Origin: Salinicoccus sp. UBA3372
GTDB taxonomy: Bacteria > Bacillota > Bacilli > Staphylococcales > Salinicoccaceae
DNA length: 5,603 nucleotides
Direction: 5' to 3'
Assembly: GCA_002360325.1 (NCBI GenBank)
Contig: DEQG01000061.1
Span: forward strand, 1-5,603
This document shows, piece after piece, positions 4,785 to 5,603 of this stretch (positions within the stretch are counted from its first letter, which is position 1; every line of letters starts with the position of its first letter). The position numbers and the translations under genes were made by a program. The notes under the pieces were generated by a model. That model did not search any database. It had not been told where the DNA came from and worked only from the letters and a program-made list of their open reading frames with translations.

Positions 4785-4806
4785 CGGGGCGCTTACAAAA
4801 AGCCAT

Positions 4807-4836
4807 AAAAAAGCCAACCTCATACCGAGGTTGGCT
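4807..4836 (-). terminator. Intrinsic terminator of the opine dehydrogenase-family gene
   Basis: A perfect 10-bp stem, AGCCAACCTC (4812-4821) with GAGGTTGGCT (4827-4836), closes on a five-base loop. On the minus strand it is followed by a run of T (complement of the A-run 4807-4812). It lies about 20 bp past the stop codon at 4857-4859. The direction is minus, so it is not part of the HMA operon control region. Confidence 0.88.
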
Positions 4837-4856
4837 CCTTCAATCAATATATAATT

Positions 4857-5603
4857 TTAAACCTGCCCGTTTAAATCCTGGTCTGCATCCAGGCCCAGCC
4901 TTTCCAGCGTCAATGGATTTTCGAAATATGCATCTTCCAGCATCAGGCGTGTCAGGTGGACGATCGAATCGATCGTCGGTGTTTTCACATCGACGGCTTC
5001 TGCGATACTCTTCCAGAGCATCAGTCCGTTCGTCACATCTTCAACAATATAGCGGTTCTCGAGGTGGGTCGGTCCGAGCAGGTCTTTTAAGATCGGACTC
5101 GTGTTGTACTGCTCCTGCAGTGACGCACCTTCCTTAAAGTATTTGCTTCGAATCGAGCGCTCGGATTTATCGACTGCATCGAAGCCCAGCGCTTTACAGA
5201 TGTTCTGGCGCTCAACGTCGATTTCCTCTATCACTTTGATCGTATGCTCTGTCACACCGTCTTTATACAAATAAAATTCATCGCCATGGTTGTCGATAAA
5301 TCCAGTATTCAATATCGCCGGTGCCGGGTGGCTCTCCGGGTTGCCGTTATTCAATGCCGGCTCCATGATGTTTTTCGCGGGTACGAAGCAGTCATACATT
5401 GTGTTCAGTTTCTCAAGCATGATTTTTGTATGGGCCGCCGGGTATGCACTGAACAAGTTGTGTTCACTGTAAAGAATGACTTCCGCTTCATTTTCCGTAT
5501 AGTCATATCTTGCAGCGTACGTCAGTGACATCGATTCACCGATATATACTTCAAGTTCCGGTCTTGTTTCTTTTAAATACTGATGGATCAGGATGCTGAA
5601 CAT
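4857..5603 (-). CDS. Octopine/nopaline (opine) dehydrogenase-family protein, C-terminal part
   Basis: The visible 248 residues match the later part of NAD(P)-dependent opine dehydrogenases, which reductively join an amino acid to a 2-oxo acid. The gene is cut by the window edge: the family is about 350 aa, so the N-terminal Rossmann domain (roughly 100 residues) lies beyond 5603, and the ATG at 5601-5603 is probably an internal Met. Visible residues 19-32 (VYIGESMSLTYAAR) correspond to the end of the nucleotide-binding domain. The C-terminal helical domain begins near 80, with NGNPESHPAPAILNTG (86-101) carrying the conserved His92 expected in catalysis, then EFYLYKDGVTEHTIKVIEEIDVER. The gene ends at a terminator. 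Substrates cannot be told from this part. It is not obviously of the staphylopine dehydrogenase (CntM) type, which is longer and belongs to a different Pfam family. Confidence 0.83.
   Translation of the reverse strand: MFSILIHQYLKETRPELEVYIGESMSLTYAARYDYTENEAEVILYSEHNLFSAYPAAHTKIMLEKLNTMYDCFVPAKNIMEPALNNGNPESHPAPAILNTGFIDNHGDEFYLYKDGVTEHTIKVIEEIDVERQNICKALGFDAVDKSERSIRSKYFKEGASLQEQYNTSPILKDLLGPTHLENRYIVEDVTNGLMLWKSIAEAVDVKTPTIDSIVHLTRLMLEDAYFENPLTLERLGLDADQDLNGQV

Larger units (their letters stand above)
4530..4856. other. Long intergenic control region, no protein gene
   Basis: This 327-bp gap has three parts. Positions 4530-4716 are the control region of the HMA/ATPase operon, with two FNR-like sites and two -10 boxes. 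Positions 4746-4794 form a GC-rich stretch with dyads. Positions 4807-4836 hold the terminator of the opine dehydrogenase-family gene. A frame open from 4748 on the + strand has no ribosome binding site and runs antisense into that gene, so I reject it. No RNA gene of known family is recognised. Confidence 0.7.

Noticed and set aside
4779..4808. Nine-codon ATG frame (MARGAYKKP)
   Set aside because: Very short, no ribosome binding site, and no membrane or toxin-like features.
4748..5137. + strand frame of 129 aa starting in the GC-rich island
   Set aside because: No ribosome binding site, a TTG start, it crosses a terminator hairpin and runs antisense into the opine dehydrogenase-family gene.
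1..5603. CRISPR array, insertion sequence, tRNA or rRNA
   Set aside because: No regularly spaced direct repeats, no transposase-like frame and no tRNA or rRNA signature were seen on either strand.

Overview
The window looks like a low-to-moderate GC Firmicute of the order Bacillales, most likely a member of the Staphylococcaceae. The grounds are strong AGGAGG-type ribosome binding sites, GTG and TTG starts, a Bacillus/Staphylococcus-type Zur operator, and the protein families present. Several products are rich in Asp and Glu, which would suit a mildly halophilic genus such as Salinicoccus or Jeotgalicoccus. That placement is inference, not something the sequence proves.

Layout, left to right. 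(1) Positions 1-76 hold a promoter with a perfect 17-bp Zur-like palindrome exactly between its -35 and -10 boxes. It drives a zinc-binding lipoprotein gene (znuA/adcA type, GTG start at 77, + strand). (2) A 58-bp near-perfect palindrome at 1025-1082 ends this gene and also a convergent 57-codon membrane peptide gene on the minus strand (1081-1254). (3) Positions 1255-1417 carry no protein gene, but do carry a good + strand promoter followed about 40 bases later by an intrinsic terminator, which suggests a small RNA of about 67 nt. (4) A UPF0047/YjbQ gene (minus, 1418-1816) and a YdaT-like DUF2188 gene (plus, 1889-2305) diverge from a shared, palindromic -10 element. (5) A two-gene minus-strand metal operon follows: a free-standing heavy-metal-associated (HMA) domain protein (4311-4529), then a P1B-type ATPase (2382-4283) with an unusual CPG membrane motif and no N-terminal metal-binding domain of its own. 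(6) The 327-base gap 4530-4856 holds two TTGAY-N4-GTCAA palindromes. Each is centred exactly 41.5 bp upstream of the start site predicted from a good -10 box, the classic geometry of promoters activated by FNR/CRP-family regulators. The gap also holds a GC-rich cluster of dyads and the terminator of the last gene. (7) The window ends inside an octopine/nopaline (opine) dehydrogenase-family gene on the minus strand, whose NAD(P)-binding N-terminus lies outside the window.

The main theme is metal homeostasis. There is Zur-controlled zinc capture at one end, and at the other a metal-transport operon that appears to be controlled by an FNR-like (oxygen, redox or nitric oxide) regulator rather than by the usual metal sensor. 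The tandem -41.5 sites in front of an atypical CPG ATPase are the most notable signal. No mobile element, CRISPR array, rRNA or tRNA was seen.
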